Assembly: GCF_004364805.1 (NCBI RefSeq)
Contig: NZ_SOAP01000002.1
Coordinates: forward strand, 992,001 to 1,056,000
DNA length: 64,000 nt
Direction: 5' to 3'
Origin: Pelagimonas phthalicica
GTDB lineage: Bacteria; Pseudomonadota; Alphaproteobacteria; Rhodobacterales; Rhodobacteraceae
The translations under genes were made by a program, and so were the position numbers. Numbering within the stretch: position 1 is the first letter of the stretch; every line of letters begins with the position of its first letter. Of the stretch, positions 28,189 to 38,017 are shown in pieces. The notes under the pieces are model-generated. The model searched no databases. It was given only the letters and a program-made list of their open reading frames with translations, and had not been told where the DNA came from.

Positions 28189-28455
28189 GGGCCTGTTAAC
28201 ATGATGAAAAACGCACTGGTTTCTGTCCAAAATCCGCTGATACAAGGCGTTTTCGCGCCGACAGGGTGGCCCCCTTTCAAGCGAAAACAACGAAGGAGCA
28301 GCGGATTTTGGCGAAATCCCGAAGGGACGCGGCGGATTTTGCCCCCGACATCGCTGATTTGCCCTTCCGATTACCCAGATCGCCACGGTCAAATCACCTC
28401 ATCGGTGGCAAAATCCGACACGCGCCAGTGCGCTTTTCATCGAGTTAACAGGCCC
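28189..28455. mobile_element. 267-bp MITE-like element with terminal inverted repeats
   Basis: The ends GGGCCTGTTAAC (28189-28200) and GTTAACAGGCCC (28444-28455) are perfect complements. The match continues inward (ATGAAAAACGCACTGG against CCAGTGCGCTTTTCAT) to about 34 bp with four mismatches. TA flanks both ends, compatible with a TA target duplication. Inside, CCAAAATCCGCTG (about 28219) pairs perfectly with CAGCGGATTTTGG (about 28302), and GGCGGATTTTGCC pairs with GGCAAAATCCGAC. No transposase motif is encoded; short frames cross both strands but look incidental. It is a non-autonomous element or an IS remnant. Confidence 0.75.
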
Positions 28456-28611
28456 TAACTCACCTGCGATAATTTGCCCCAAGCCATCCGGAATGACAGG
28501 CCTGTGACTCATCAGCGTTTCCAATGAAGGAAGCCCATGATTTCACGGCCTTTCGCTTGTGGCTCAAGAGCGGAAACCAGGCCCATTCCGTCTTGAGGCG
28601 CTGGAAACGCG

Positions 28612-28626
28612 TTAACGTTTCGTTAA
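28612..28626 (+). promoter_or_regulatory. CtrA-type box upstream of the PPDK-like gene
   Basis: TTAA (28612-28615), CGTTTCG, TTAA (28623-28626) matches TTAA-N7-TTAA exactly. It is about 59 bp before the GTG start, which fits a -35-overlapping activator site with a 5' leader near 30 nt. Confidence 0.6.
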
Positions 28627-28684
28627 TCCGGGTTGTCACAAGACGGAAGGCGCTTATGCTGCCGGTCAGGAAAGAGGTGCCGCA

Positions 28685-31234
28685 GTGCAGAAACCAGACG
28701 AGCAAAACCCGGATGTGACATTGATCACGCCCTCTTCGCCCATGGCGACGCCAACCCATGGCGGACGGGCGAAATGCTTGCAGCGTTTGGTGCGTCTGGA
28801 CTTGCCCGTGCCTCAGACCGTCGCCCTATCCTTTGACATGGTGCACAAAATCGCCGGGGGCGATATGCCGGACATGCAGGCGCTGGTCGCAGCCTTTGGC
28901 CAGGGCGCGCTGCTTTGCGTGCGCCCCTCTAGCGAGGATCCGGATTGGGGCGGACCGGGGGCGATCCTGAATATCGGCATGAATGATGACCGTTTGCGGG
29001 ATCTGACAGAAACGCTGGGCGCAGAGGCGGCGGCGGAGCTCTATCTGCGATTTGTTCAAAGCTTTGCCATTCACGTCGCGCGGCTGGACCCCGACCTGTT
29101 CGAAGAGATCGAAGCCACTGGTGCCGAAGGGCTGGCTGAGGCCCTGCGCGCCTATGAGGACGAGGCCGAAGAGGAATTCCCGCAGGATCCCGCCGTGCAG
29201 CTGAGCGAGGTGTTGCGGTCAATGGCGCGCGCTTGGGAAGGCACAACTGCGCGTCTGCTACGTCAGGCCAAAGGAGCCCCAATGGATGCAGGGCTGGGCC
29301 TTGTGGTGCAGGAAATGGCGCTGGGGCTTGGTCAGGGCGAATGCGGCTCGGGCGTTTTGCAACTGGTCAACTCGGACACCGGTCTGCCGCAGGTCACGGG
29401 GCGTTACCTGAGCCAAAGCCAAGGGCGCGAGGCCCTGCAACAGGAGAGCGAAAGCCTCTATCTGGTCAAAGACCCGCGCGGCCCTTCGCTGGAAGAGGCT
29501 GAACCCGAGATTTTTTCCCGCCTGCAAGTCCATGCCGAGCTGATGCGGCGTAAGTTGCGCGAAGAGATGCAGATCGAATTCACCTTGGTGGGCGGCGAAG
29601 TGCATATTCTGGACGGTGTGCGCGTGCAGCGCTCGGCCCGCGCCGGGGTTCGGATTGCTGTGCGTCTGGCCGAAGACGGGATTATCTCGCGACAAGAGGC
29701 GGTGATGCGGATCGAACCGCGTGCCATTTCTGAGTTGCTGCATCGTCAGGTCGCTCCGGATGCACCACGCGATGTGATCGGCGCGGGCATTGCTGCCTCT
29801 CCCGGTGCGGCGACCGGCAAAATTGTGTTTTCAGCGACCGAGGCGCAGGCCTCGCTTGCCCGAAACGAAGCCTGCATTCTGGTGCGGCGTGAAACCTCGC
29901 CCGAGGATATTCGCGGCATGCATGCAGCGGCGGGCGTTTTGACGGAACGCGGCGGCATGACCAGCCACGCCGCGGTAATCGGTCGTGGCTTGGGCAAACC
30001 TTGTGTGGTTGGCGCGGCCAAGATGAAGCTGAACCTGAAGCGCAAGACCATCACCTCGGCCACAGGCAAGGTGTTTCGCGCGGGCGATGTCATCACTCTG
30101 GACGGCACGTTAGGGCAGATCCTGGCCGGTGAACCCGATACAATCGAAGCCGCCCTTGATGATGCGTTTCAGACGCTCATGGCCTGGGCTGATGAAGCGC
30201 GTGACATCGAAATCCGCGCCAATGCCGACACCCCTGCCGATGCTGCCACAGCGCGCAACTTTGCCGCCGAGGGGATCGGGCTGTGCCGTACGGAACATAT
30301 GTTCTTTGAAGCGGATCGCATCACGCCCATGCGCGAGATGATCTTTGCCGATACGCCCGAAGATCGCCAGGCGGCTTTGGCAATCCTCTTACCCATGCAG
30401 CGCGCGGATTTTTCCGAGCTGTTTCGCATCATGGAAGGGTTGCCGGTGGTGATCCGCCTGTTCGATCCGCCCTTGCATGAATTTCTACCCAGCGACCGCC
30501 CCGGTTTGCGCGACTTGGCCGAGGCGCTGGACCTGCCGGTCTCTGATGTGACGCGCCGGGTTGAGGCCTTGGGCGAATATAACCCGATGCTCGGCCTGCG
30601 CGGAGTGCGTTTGGGAATCACCCTGCCAGAAATCTATGACATGCAGGCCCGCGCGATTTTTGAGGCGACCTTGGATGCCCTCGAGGATGGCGACCCGGTG
30701 GAGCCGGAGATCATGCTGCCGCTGGTGTCAGCCAAGCGCGAAGTTGAGCTGATCCGTTCGCGGATTGACGCGGTGGCTGCTGCCGTGCGTGCCGAACGCG
30801 GCGAGGAATTCACCTATCGTCTTGGGGTCATGGTCGAAACGCCCCGCGCCTGTCTGCGCGCCGGGGATATCGCACCACATGCGCAATTTTTGTCATTTGG
30901 GACCAACGACTTGACCCAGATGACCTATGGACTGTCGCGCGACGATGCCGGACGTTTCATGTCCGATTACGTCCGTCAGGGCGTCTTTGGCGAAGATCCG
31001 TTCCATGTTTTGGACATCGAAGGCGTCGGCGAATTGCTGGCCATCGGGGCAGAGCGCGCCCGAATGATCCAGCGTGATGTCACCTTGTCGATCTGCGGAG
31101 AACATGGCGGCAATCCGGCCTCTATCGCATTTTGTCGCGCCGTCGGTATGAATTACGTAAGCTGTTCGCCTTTCCGGGTCCCCGTGGCCCGTTTGGCAGC
31201 GGCACAATTAGCGATAGCCGACAAGATCAGCTGA
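28685..31234 (+). CDS. Pyruvate,phosphate dikinase-like protein with degenerate ATP-grasp domain
   Basis: 849 residues, slightly shorter than normal PPDK (about 880-900). The phosphohistidine loop (TERGGMTSHAAVIGRGLG) and the C-terminal PEP/pyruvate barrel are intact: GLCRTEHMFF, VIRLFDPPLHEFLP, FGTNDLTQMTYGLSRDDAGRF, SICGEHGGNP with the catalytic Cys. The N-terminal nucleotide-binding part is eroded: the usual NLLGGKGANL is replaced by PTHGGRAKCLQRL, the SMPGMMDT loop by EDPDWGGPGAIL, and the Q of the MLQTR motif by Asp (ILDGVR). Start GTG has GAGG seven bases upstream. I infer a paralog that may handle PEP and phosphohistidine without normal ATP chemistry. Confidence 0.85.
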   Translation: MQKPDEQNPDVTLITPSSPMATPTHGGRAKCLQRLVRLDLPVPQTVALSFDMVHKIAGGDMPDMQALVAAFGQGALLCVRPSSEDPDWGGPGAILNIGMNDDRLRDLTETLGAEAAAELYLRFVQSFAIHVARLDPDLFEEIEATGAEGLAEALRAYEDEAEEEFPQDPAVQLSEVLRSMARAWEGTTARLLRQAKGAPMDAGLGLVVQEMALGLGQGECGSGVLQLVNSDTGLPQVTGRYLSQSQGREALQQESESLYLVKDPRGPSLEEAEPEIFSRLQVHAELMRRKLREEMQIEFTLVGGEVHILDGVRVQRSARAGVRIAVRLAEDGIISRQEAVMRIEPRAISELLHRQVAPDAPRDVIGAGIAASPGAATGKIVFSATEAQASLARNEACILVRRETSPEDIRGMHAAAGVLTERGGMTSHAAVIGRGLGKPCVVGAAKMKLNLKRKTITSATGKVFRAGDVITLDGTLGQILAGEPDTIEAALDDAFQTLMAWADEARDIEIRANADTPADAATARNFAAEGIGLCRTEHMFFEADRITPMREMIFADTPEDRQAALAILLPMQRADFSELFRIMEGLPVVIRLFDPPLHEFLPSDRPGLRDLAEALDLPVSDVTRRVEALGEYNPMLGLRGVRLGITLPEIYDMQARAIFEATLDALEDGDPVEPEIMLPLVSAKREVELIRSRIDAVAAAVRAERGEEFTYRLGVMVETPRACLRAGDIAPHAQFLSFGTNDLTQMTYGLSRDDAGRFMSDYVRQGVFGEDPFHVLDIEGVGELLAIGAERARMIQRDVTLSICGEHGGNPASIAFCRAVGMNYVSCSPFRVPVARLAAAQLAIADKIS

Positions 31235-31307
31235 GTCTGGCGTACCCAGCCCCAAGATGTGGCCGGGTTTACGCAATTTGCATAATTTTGTATGTAACAG
31301 ATGTTTG

Positions 31308-31330
31308 AAACCGGGATCCGTCCCGGTTTT
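31308..31330 (+). terminator. Intrinsic terminator after the PPDK-like gene
   Basis: AAACCGGGA-TCCG-TCCCGGTTT followed by T. It lies about 75 bp after the stop codon and 30 bp before the hydrolase gene. Confidence 0.75.
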
Positions 31331-31360
31331 CGCCTGTTGAGACAATGATTGAGTCGACCG

Positions 31361-32008
31361 ATGATCAAAGCTTTGCGTTTTGTTATTGCCAGTGCCACTG
31401 CCTGCCTTGTTCTTGCCGGGCCAAGCTTGGCGGATAGCACCCATGTTAAGGCCAAACGCCTTTTGACCATGGAACAGCGCGCCCTGGAACAGGCTTCGGC
31501 CGGTCATCTCAAGAAATTGGTCACTGTGATCCCCCAGGCCATTCCGGCCTCGGTTTCGCGCAGTGGCGTGCAGGTGAAATACGACGCCAATTGGCTGAAT
31601 GCGCAGCCCAAAGCCAGCGGCGGGTCCGAATGGCGGTGTCTGGCCGAGGCGCTATATTTCGAGGCGCGCGGCGAAACGATCAAGGGCCAGTTTGCCGTGG
31701 CCGAAGTGATCATGAACCGCGTCGACAGCAAGAAATTCCCCGGCTCGGTTTGTGGTGTGATCAATCAGGGCACCGGGCGCAAATTTGCCTGTCAGTTCAC
31801 CTATACCTGTGATGGTCGCCCGGAAAACATCCATGAGCCAACCTCTTGGGACCGTGTAGGCAAGGTTGCGAAACTGATGCTCGCCGGTGCGCCGCGCGGT
31901 CTGACCAAGGGCGCAACCTATTATCACACCACCGCCGTGAACCCGAAATGGGCGCGCAAATTCTCCAGAACCGCAAAAATCGGCGTGCATCTTTTCTATA
32001 AACCGTGA
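31361..32008 (+). CDS. Cell wall hydrolase (SleB family)
   Basis: A 215-residue exported protein: signal peptide (ALRFVIASATACLVLAGPSLA), a basic linker, and a C-terminal SleB/Hydrolase_2 domain starting at SEWRCLAEALYFEARGE, with the catalytic Glu in YFEARGE, AEVIMNRV, and three conserved cysteines (WRCLA, SVCGV, FACQFTYTC). Such enzymes cleave peptidoglycan glycan strands. No good SD precedes the ATG. Confidence 0.9.
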   Translation: MIKALRFVIASATACLVLAGPSLADSTHVKAKRLLTMEQRALEQASAGHLKKLVTVIPQAIPASVSRSGVQVKYDANWLNAQPKASGGSEWRCLAEALYFEARGETIKGQFAVAEVIMNRVDSKKFPGSVCGVINQGTGRKFACQFTYTCDGRPENIHEPTSWDRVGKVAKLMLAGAPRGLTKGATYYHTTAVNPKWARKFSRTAKIGVHLFYKP

Positions 32009-32106
32009 CGATGTCGCGAAACCCGGCCTTGATGACGCCTGTGCCGGTTTTCTTTGCCATGTGATGCGCCTATAGAACGCAGACCCCATTCCTTTGGAGC
32101 TGCCCG

Positions 32107-33045
32107 ATGGCCAGTGAAACCCGTCTTGCCTTTTCGCACCCTTCCGAGCGTGCCATTGCCACAGCCGGAGACGAGCCACGCGACCGTATCAGCCTGCGCG
32201 ACCATATCGTCGAAGTCGAAATCGGGGCCTTTCAGGCGGAACGCGGTACTCAGCAACGGGTTCGCTTTAATGTTGTGGTCGAGGTTGTCCCTTTCAAAGG
32301 GCCAATTGATGACGATGTCGACCGCATCCTGTCCTATGATCGTGTCACCGAGGCCATCGCCCATGAGCTTGAAGCTGAACGGCTGAACCTTTTGGAAACG
32401 CTGGCGGAACGCATCGCTGAGCGCATCCTGCTGGAGCCGCAAGCCATGCGCACCTTTGTGCGGATTGAAAAAATGGATCGCGGCCCCGGGGAATTGGGCG
32501 TTGAGATCGTGCGTTCGAAACGGGATTTTGGCGAGCATTTAGAAGTGCTGGCGGATGAGGTGGCGCAGGAACAACCGCGTCCGCGCCTTGTTTACCTGTC
32601 AAACGACGCCATTGCACATCCTGAACTGTCCACATGGATTGACGAATTGGCGGCGCGCAAGGCCCCGTTGATCCTGTGCGTTGGCTTGCCAGATTTGGAG
32701 CGCCCCAAAACTCAGCACAAAATGACGCAACGCCGGATCGATCTGCTGGCCATTGAACAAAATGGCTGGTGCTTGGCGGCGCGTGATTTGCGATGCAAGG
32801 TTGTGGCCACACGTACCGAACTCGACTGGGCGATGAAGAACGAACAGATCTGCGTCTGGGCCCCGTCGAAAATTGTTTTGGATGCCGTTCAAGGCCCCGA
32901 AGTGGCCCCCAAGGACAGCGTCGCCCTCTCGGCTTGGTTCGCAGAAGAGCTTGACGCTTGCGAGTTGGTCGTGATCGGCGAAGCCCTGCCGGAAACCGGT
33001 GCGACGCCAAAGCGTGGTCTTGCCCTTGGACAGGCCTTGTTTTAG
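32107..33045 (+). CDS. folB: Dihydroneopterin aldolase fused to an uncharacterised C-terminal domain
   Basis: 312 residues against about 120 for ordinary FolB. Residues 25-142 are the aldolase: DHIVEVEIGAFQAERGTQQRVRFNVVVEV with the pterin-binding Glu region, YDRVTEAI, and the catalytic Lys in VRIEKMDRGPG. Residues 155-312 form a separate alpha/beta-looking domain (LVYLSNDAIAHPE, LILCVGLPDLERPK, ACELVVIGEALPE) I do not recognise. It heads folB-folP-glmM. The aldolase converts dihydroneopterin to the hydroxymethyl-dihydropterin precursor of folate. Confidence 0.85.
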   Translation: MASETRLAFSHPSERAIATAGDEPRDRISLRDHIVEVEIGAFQAERGTQQRVRFNVVVEVVPFKGPIDDDVDRILSYDRVTEAIAHELEAERLNLLETLAERIAERILLEPQAMRTFVRIEKMDRGPGELGVEIVRSKRDFGEHLEVLADEVAQEQPRPRLVYLSNDAIAHPELSTWIDELAARKAPLILCVGLPDLERPKTQHKMTQRRIDLLAIEQNGWCLAARDLRCKVVATRTELDWAMKNEQICVWAPSKIVLDAVQGPEVAPKDSVALSAWFAEELDACELVVIGEALPETGATPKRGLALGQALF

Positions 33046-33093
33046 CGCTAAACAAGGCCTGTTACATATGCGCGGATGCGCCACGGGAAAAGA

Positions 33094-34116
33094 ATGAACG
33101 ACTATTATCGGCCCCTTGTCCGCTTTGACTTGCCGCGCCCGGACCATGCGCTTTGTGTTGCGGGTGGCGCTGGCTGGTTTACCCAAGCGGTTCTGCATCG
33201 TCGCAACGATAGATCTCAGACCATCGTGGAATTGGACCAGGTTCCCGATGACTGGCGCATGTTGATTTCGTCGCCACGGCAGCCGATTGCCGGGGTCACC
33301 TTGGATCAGCCGCGGATCATGGGCATCCTGAACGTCACACCTGACAGCTTTTCCGACGGTGGCAGTCACGCCTCGCCTGCCCGAGCCCTGAGCCATGCCG
33401 AAGCCATGGTCGCAGAGGGGGCGGATATTCTGGATATCGGCGGTGAAAGCACGCGACCCGGCGCAGAAACCGTCCCGGCTGAGGCCGAGATTGCGCGGAT
33501 CGAACCTGTGATCCACGCCATTCGCCACAAGCTTCCGGTTCCGATTTCCATCGACACCCGCAAATCCCGCGTCGCCGAGGCCGCATATGAGGTGGGCGCA
33601 AGCATCATCAATGATGTCTCGGGCTTTACCTATGACCGTATGTTGTCGCATTTCTGCGCCTCACATAACCTGCCGGTTTGCGTCATGCATTCGCAGGGCA
33701 CCCCCGAAACCATGCAGGATGATCCGCATTATGAGGATGTCTTGCTGGACGTGTTCGACTTTCTCAACGCACAGATTGCGATGTTGGGTGACCTGGGGAT
33801 CAACCGCGACCAGATCATTGTCGATCCGGGAATAGGATTTGGCAAAAGCTTGCAGCACAACCTGGCACTTTTGAACGGGATTTCATTGTTCCATGCCCTG
33901 GGATGCCCCATTCTTTTGGGAGCCTCGCGCAAGGGATTTATCCGCAAAATTACCGGCGCGGTGCCTGCTTCGGCCCGTATGCCCGGTTCGATTGCCGCCG
34001 CCATGGCAGCGGTGCACCAAGGGGTGCAGATCGTGCGCGTGCATGACGTCGCTGACACCTCGCAAGCGCTGCAGGTCTGGCAGGCCATTTGCAAAGGAGA
34101 GCATTTTGAAACGTAA
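33094..34116 (+). CDS. folP: Dihydropteroate synthase
   Basis: 340 residues; joins pterin pyrophosphate and p-aminobenzoate in folate synthesis. Catalytic motifs: [48 protein letters not shown] and [10 protein letters not shown]. About 70 residues precede the first motif, longer than E. coli FolP (about 20); this extension has a [12 protein letters not shown] segment and seems to be part of the alphaproteobacterial form. An in-frame ATG at 33076 is an alternative start. Its end overlaps glmM by 11 bases. Confidence 0.95.
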   Translation: MNDYYRPLVRFDLPRPDHALCVAGGAGWFTQAVLHRRNDRSQTIVELDQVPDDWRMLISSPRQPIAGVTLDQPRIMGILNVTPDSFSDGGSHASPARALSHAEAMVAEGADILDIGGESTRPGAETVPAEAEIARIEPVIHAIRHKLPVPISIDTRKSRVAEAAYEVGASIINDVSGFTYDRMLSHFCASHNLPVCVMHSQGTPETMQDDPHYEDVLLDVFDFLNAQIAMLGDLGINRDQIIVDPGIGFGKSLQHNLALLNGISLFHALGCPILLGASRKGFIRKITGAVPASARMPGSIAAAMAAVHQGVQIVRVHDVADTSQALQVWQAICKGEHFET

Positions 34117-35449
34117 GCTTTTTGGAACAGATGGCGTGCGGGGCACGGCCAACAGCTATCCGATGACCGCCGAAATGGCGTTGATGCTGGGCGCAGCGGT
34201 GGGCCGTTATTTCCGCAACGAACATGGTGGTGTGCACCGGGTTGTCATTGGCAAGGATACGCGCCTGTCCGGCTATATGTTTGAAAACGCGCTGACTGCT
34301 GGTTTGACCTCGACCGGGATGAATGTGCTGCTTCTTGGGCCGGTTCCGACGCCTGCGGTGGGTTTGCTGACCCCATCGATGCGCGCTGATCTCGGGATCA
34401 TGATTTCAGCCAGCCACAATCACGCCGCTGATAACGGCATCAAGTTCTTTGGCCCTGATGGCTTCAAGCTATCCGACGCGGTCGAGGCCGAGATCGAAAC
34501 TCTGGTCGATGAGGGTGTGCGCCCCGCCCTGCCCGAAAACATTGGGCGCGCGCGCCGCATTGATGATGGTCGCTCGCGCTATCAGGAACGGGTCAAAAGC
34601 ACCCTGCCCTCGGGCCTGCGCCTGGATGGGATCAAGGTTGTGGTGGATTGCGCCAATGGTGCCGCCTATCGCAGTGCGCCAGAGATCCTGTGGGAGTTGG
34701 GTGCTACCGTGATCCCGATTGGGGTTGAACCAAACGGGTTGAATATCAACGAAGGCTGCGGCTCGACCAAACCGCAAAAGGCCGCTGCTGCGGTGATCGA
34801 AAACGGGGCTGATGTTGGGATCTGCCTGGATGGCGACGCTGATCGGATCATTCTAATCGACGAAAAAGGCCAGATCGCGGATGGCGACCAGATCATGGCG
34901 CTGATGGCAGCCCGCTGGGCCGCCGAAGATCGTCTGGCCGGGGGGGCTTTGGTTGCTACGGTGATGTCGAATCTCGGCCTGGAACGCTTTCTTGAGGGCA
35001 AAGGTTTGCGGCTCGAACGCACACAAGTCGGTGACCGCTATGTGGTTGAAGCCATGCGCAAAAACGGCTGGAACCTGGGTGGTGAACAATCCGGTCACAT
35101 CGTGATGACCGACTATGCCACAACCGGTGACGGGTTGATGGCGGGGATGCAATTCCTGGCGGAAATGGTGCGCAGTGGCAAACGCGCCTCGGAATTGACC
35201 CGCAGTTTCGAACCCGTGCCTCAGCTGCTTAAGAATGTCCGCTTTGGTGAAGGTCAGGCTCCGCTTGAAATCGCCTCGGTCAAAACAGCGATCTCGGATG
35301 CCGAGGGGTTGCTGGAAGGCAAAGGACGTCTTTTGATCCGCAAGTCGGGTACCGAACCGCTGATCCGCGTCATGGCAGAATGCGAGGATCCAGGGCTGTT
35401 GGAACAGGTCGTCGATGGGATCGTCGCCGAGGTTCAGGCGGTCGCGTAA
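34106..35449 (+). CDS. glmM: Phosphoglucosamine mutase
   Basis: 447 residues; interconverts glucosamine-6-P and glucosamine-1-P for UDP-GlcNAc and cell-wall synthesis. It begins with a TTG codon ([15 protein letters not shown] follows), with AAAGGAG about five bases upstream, and overlaps folP by 11 bases. The catalytic Ser loop [14 protein letters not shown], the metal loop DGDADR and the phosphate loop [12 protein letters not shown] are intact. No ATG fits the conserved N-terminus, so the TTG start is secure. Confidence 0.96.
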   Translation: MKRKLFGTDGVRGTANSYPMTAEMALMLGAAVGRYFRNEHGGVHRVVIGKDTRLSGYMFENALTAGLTSTGMNVLLLGPVPTPAVGLLTPSMRADLGIMISASHNHAADNGIKFFGPDGFKLSDAVEAEIETLVDEGVRPALPENIGRARRIDDGRSRYQERVKSTLPSGLRLDGIKVVVDCANGAAYRSAPEILWELGATVIPIGVEPNGLNINEGCGSTKPQKAAAAVIENGADVGICLDGDADRIILIDEKGQIADGDQIMALMAARWAAEDRLAGGALVATVMSNLGLERFLEGKGLRLERTQVGDRYVVEAMRKNGWNLGGEQSGHIVMTDYATTGDGLMAGMQFLAEMVRSGKRASELTRSFEPVPQLLKNVRFGEGQAPLEIASVKTAISDAEGLLEGKGRLLIRKSGTEPLIRVMAECEDPGLLEQVVDGIVAEVQAVA

Positions 35450-35461
35450 GGCAAGCGCGCC

Positions 35462-35505
35462 CAAATTCCGTCGACGGAATTTGCAAAATCCATCAATGGA
35501 TTTTG
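35462..35505. repeat. Two abutting palindromes (palindrome family, copy 3)
   Basis: First palindrome 35462-35483: C + AAATTCCGTCGACGGAATTT + G, identical to copies 1 and 2. Second palindrome 35484-35505: arms CAAAATCCAT and ATGGATTTTG around CA. They touch with no spacer. The element is between the convergent glmM and DUF2937 genes and is flanked by GCGCGCC (left) and GGTGCGCTCC (right). Confidence 0.92.
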
Positions 35506-35517
35506 GTGCGCTCCATA

Positions 35518-36030
35518 TTAGGCCGGGCGGCGAAACAGAGATGTCGCGCTGCCCCATAGACCAGCCAGAAACGCAAAGACCAGCTTTATCCCCAACCATC
35601 CCCCAAGGAAGCCAGACCCGGCAAAAACCGCCCCTTCAAAGGTGGCGGGAATGGCGGGTTTGAACTCATCCAAGGTGCGCTTGGCAACGCCGTGATCGCT
35701 CATATTCGCGGCCAGCCTTGCCCGCATGAAGGGCCCGGCCCCCTGGAGCTGTGTCAGCGCTGCAGACAAGGAAGAGTACCGATCCAAATGGGCCTGCATA
35801 TTTCCGGCCTGGGTCTTGCTCAGCGCGCCCTCTTGCGACAGGGCCGAAATATAGTCGGGCAGAGCCATGCTGGCCGCCGCGGCGTCGGCCTCATATTGCT
35901 GGGTGATGATGCCCAACTCGTCCACAGCGCCACCAAGGCGCTGCAAATATTGTTGTGAAAATTCAGGGAATTGCGACAGGCCAACCGCGCCGGTCAGCCC
36001 ACCTGCCAATGTCAACGCTCTGACGATCAT
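35518..36030 (-). CDS. DUF2937 family membrane protein
   Basis: 170 residues: N-terminal hydrophobic segment (LTLAGGLTGAVGLSQFPEF), a helical middle with likely coiled-coil (QQYLQRLGGAVDELGIITQQYEADAAAAS), and a C-terminal membrane segment (GFLGGWLGIKLVFAFLAGLWG). The layout matches DUF2937, of unknown function. AAGGTGGGG precedes ATG 36030. The gap to proS is 65 bp. Confidence 0.85.
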   Translation of the reverse strand: MIVRALTLAGGLTGAVGLSQFPEFSQQYLQRLGGAVDELGIITQQYEADAAAASMALPDYISALSQEGALSKTQAGNMQAHLDRYSSLSAALTQLQGAGPFMRARLAANMSDHGVAKRTLDEFKPAIPATFEGAVFAGSGFLGGWLGIKLVFAFLAGLWGSATSLFRRPA

Positions 36031-36095
36031 GCAGCCCCACCTTGTTTTGGTCCAGCTTAAGCCAAGCCAGACCACAAGTCAGTGGGAAATTCCGC

Positions 36096-37439
36096 TTAGC
36101 CGGATACCTTACCGTAGATCTGGGCGATGCGCTCAATAGCGGTCTCTGGCGGCAGTTCTTCGCTTTCGCCAGTGCGGCGCGAGGTCAGCTCAACCACACC
36201 GTTTTTCAGCCCGCGCGGGCCAACGGTGATCCGCCAAGGCAGGCCGATCAGGTCCATGGTGGCAAACTTGGCCCCTGCCCGTTCCGAACGGTCATCATAA
36301 AGCGGCTCAAGCCCCAGCGCGGTCAGCGATTTATAGATCGCTTCACAGGCGGCATCCGCCTCGGCGTCGCCAGATTTCAGGTTGACGATGCCACAATGGA
36401 ACGGGGTCACACCTTCTGGCCAGATGATGCCCTTATCGTCATGGCTGGCTTCAATGATTGCCCCCAACAGACGCGACACACCAATGCCGTGGCTACCCAT
36501 ATGCACTGGAACTTTGTTGCCTTCACCATCCTGCACAACCGCGCCCATGGCGTCAGAATACTGAGTGCCGAAATAGAAGATCTGCCCCACTTCGATGCCG
36601 CGCGCGGTGCGCTGGCGATCTTGCGGGACTTTGGCGAATTCGGCTTCGTCATGGGTTTCATCGGTGCGGGCATAGCGCGATGTGAACTCTTCCAGTACCG
36701 CCTGGCACTGGGCCTTGTCGTCAAAATCGATCTCACGATCACCAAAGGTCAGATCGGTGATTTCGGAATCGTAGAACACCTCGGATTCACCGGTGTCGGC
36801 CAGCACGAGGAATTCATGGGTGTAATCGCCGCCAATCGGACCACTATCGGCGCGCATCGGGATCGCCTGCAAACCCATCCGCTCATAGGTGCGCAGATAG
36901 CTGACCAGATGACGGTTATAGGCGTGCAAGGCGTCTTCTTTGGTCAGGTCAAAGTTATACCCGTCCTTCATAAAGAATTCGCGCCCGCGCATCACACCGA
37001 AACGAGGACGGATCTCATCGCGGAATTTCCACTGGATCTGGTACAGGGTCAGCGGCAGGTCCTTGTAAGAGGTCACATTGCTGCGGAACACATCGGTGAA
37101 CATCTCTTCGGCGGTGGGCGAAAACAACATGTCGCGACCGTGGCGGTCCTGCATGCGCAGCATTTCCTCGCCATAACCGTCATAACGCCCGGATTCGCGC
37201 CACAGGTCAGCCGATTGCAGGGTTGGCATCAACATGGCGATGTGACCGGCTTTGGCCTGCTCTTCATGCACGATATTTTCGAGCTTGCGCAGCACCTTAA
37301 AGCCCATCGGCAACCAGGAATAAATCCCGGCGCTGGCCTGTTTGATCATGCCGGCGCGCAGCATGTAACGGTGGCTGACGATCTGAGCCTCAGAGGGTGT
37401 TTCCTTGAGAACCGGCAGAAAATATCGGGAAAGGCGCAT
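36096..37439 (-). CDS. proS: Proline--tRNA ligase (short alphaproteobacterial form)
   Basis: 447 residues, class II synthetase. Motif 2 lies in [32 protein letters not shown] and motif 3 in [15 protein letters not shown]; the anticodon domain follows. The large editing (INS) insertion of the 570-residue bacterial form is missing, as is usual for the alphaproteobacterial type, so proofreading of alanine must rely on separate proteins. AAGGGACA precedes ATG 37439. A 496-codon frame opposite it is a shadow. Confidence 0.96.
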   Translation of the reverse strand: MRLSRYFLPVLKETPSEAQIVSHRYMLRAGMIKQASAGIYSWLPMGFKVLRKLENIVHEEQAKAGHIAMLMPTLQSADLWRESGRYDGYGEEMLRMQDRHGRDMLFSPTAEEMFTDVFRSNVTSYKDLPLTLYQIQWKFRDEIRPRFGVMRGREFFMKDGYNFDLTKEDALHAYNRHLVSYLRTYERMGLQAIPMRADSGPIGGDYTHEFLVLADTGESEVFYDSEITDLTFGDREIDFDDKAQCQAVLEEFTSRYARTDETHDEAEFAKVPQDRQRTARGIEVGQIFYFGTQYSDAMGAVVQDGEGNKVPVHMGSHGIGVSRLLGAIIEASHDDKGIIWPEGVTPFHCGIVNLKSGDAEADAACEAIYKSLTALGLEPLYDDRSERAGAKFATMDLIGLPWRITVGPRGLKNGVVELTSRRTGESEELPPETAIERIAQIYGKVSG

Positions 37440-37528
37440 ATTCGTGTCCCTTGCAAAACATGTCCCGGCGGTTTTGAGCCAAGCCGCCCCTATTGGCAAG
37501 GGCTGAATGGCAAGGGTGTGGTGAAGTC

Positions 37529-37975
37529 TTAATCCTGCTCAGCCTTGCCAGACAGGACATCCGCCAAGGCCGGATTGCCCTCAATCGCATAGGAGGTTCT
37601 GACAACCTTCCAATGTTGTCCGATCCGTTTCACCTCAGAGAAAACCGGATAGGGGCGCCATAACAGTTGCGATCCTGACATGATCCGAACCTCATGCGCA
37701 CACAGAATTGTGTTTTCGTCCCGAAACTTCACCTCAAGGCAATTGCGCACCAAATCGGTCACACCGCGACGCTCATATTGGGTGACCAGACCGTCAAACA
37801 GCCCCCGAAACTCGGCAAAGGAGGCAACTGTCCTGCTGCCCTCAAATGTTTCGATCACATGTGGAACGGTAAAGTACTGCGCAAAGGACAGGAAACACTT
37901 GCGAAGCAACGCCCGACCAGTTCCATCCAAAATCGTTTTAACGATGGGGAATGCACTATGTTCGTGGGCCGTCAT
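37529..37975 (-). CDS. Conserved hypothetical protein, NTF2/SnoaL-like
   Basis: 148 residues, no signal peptide or membrane segment. The pattern [43 protein letters not shown] followed by beta-rich text ending [17 protein letters not shown] resembles a SnoaL/NTF2-like alpha+beta barrel, a fold used by small ligand-binding proteins; this is a judgement by eye. GGAG lies very close to the ATG. Confidence 0.6.
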   Translation of the reverse strand: MTAHEHSAFPIVKTILDGTGRALLRKCFLSFAQYFTVPHVIETFEGSRTVASFAEFRGLFDGLVTQYERRGVTDLVRNCLEVKFRDENTILCAHEVRIMSGSQLLWRPYPVFSEVKRIGQHWKVVRTSYAIEGNPALADVLSGKAEQD

Positions 37976-38017
37976 TCTCCATTTATAACACTTTTTCTCT
38001 CAAAAGCTCTTGTTTTC

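Noticed and set aside
28201-28458. Short frames inside the MITE-like element as a gene
   Set aside because: No SD, low complexity, both strands equally open because of the inverted repeats, and no transposase motif.
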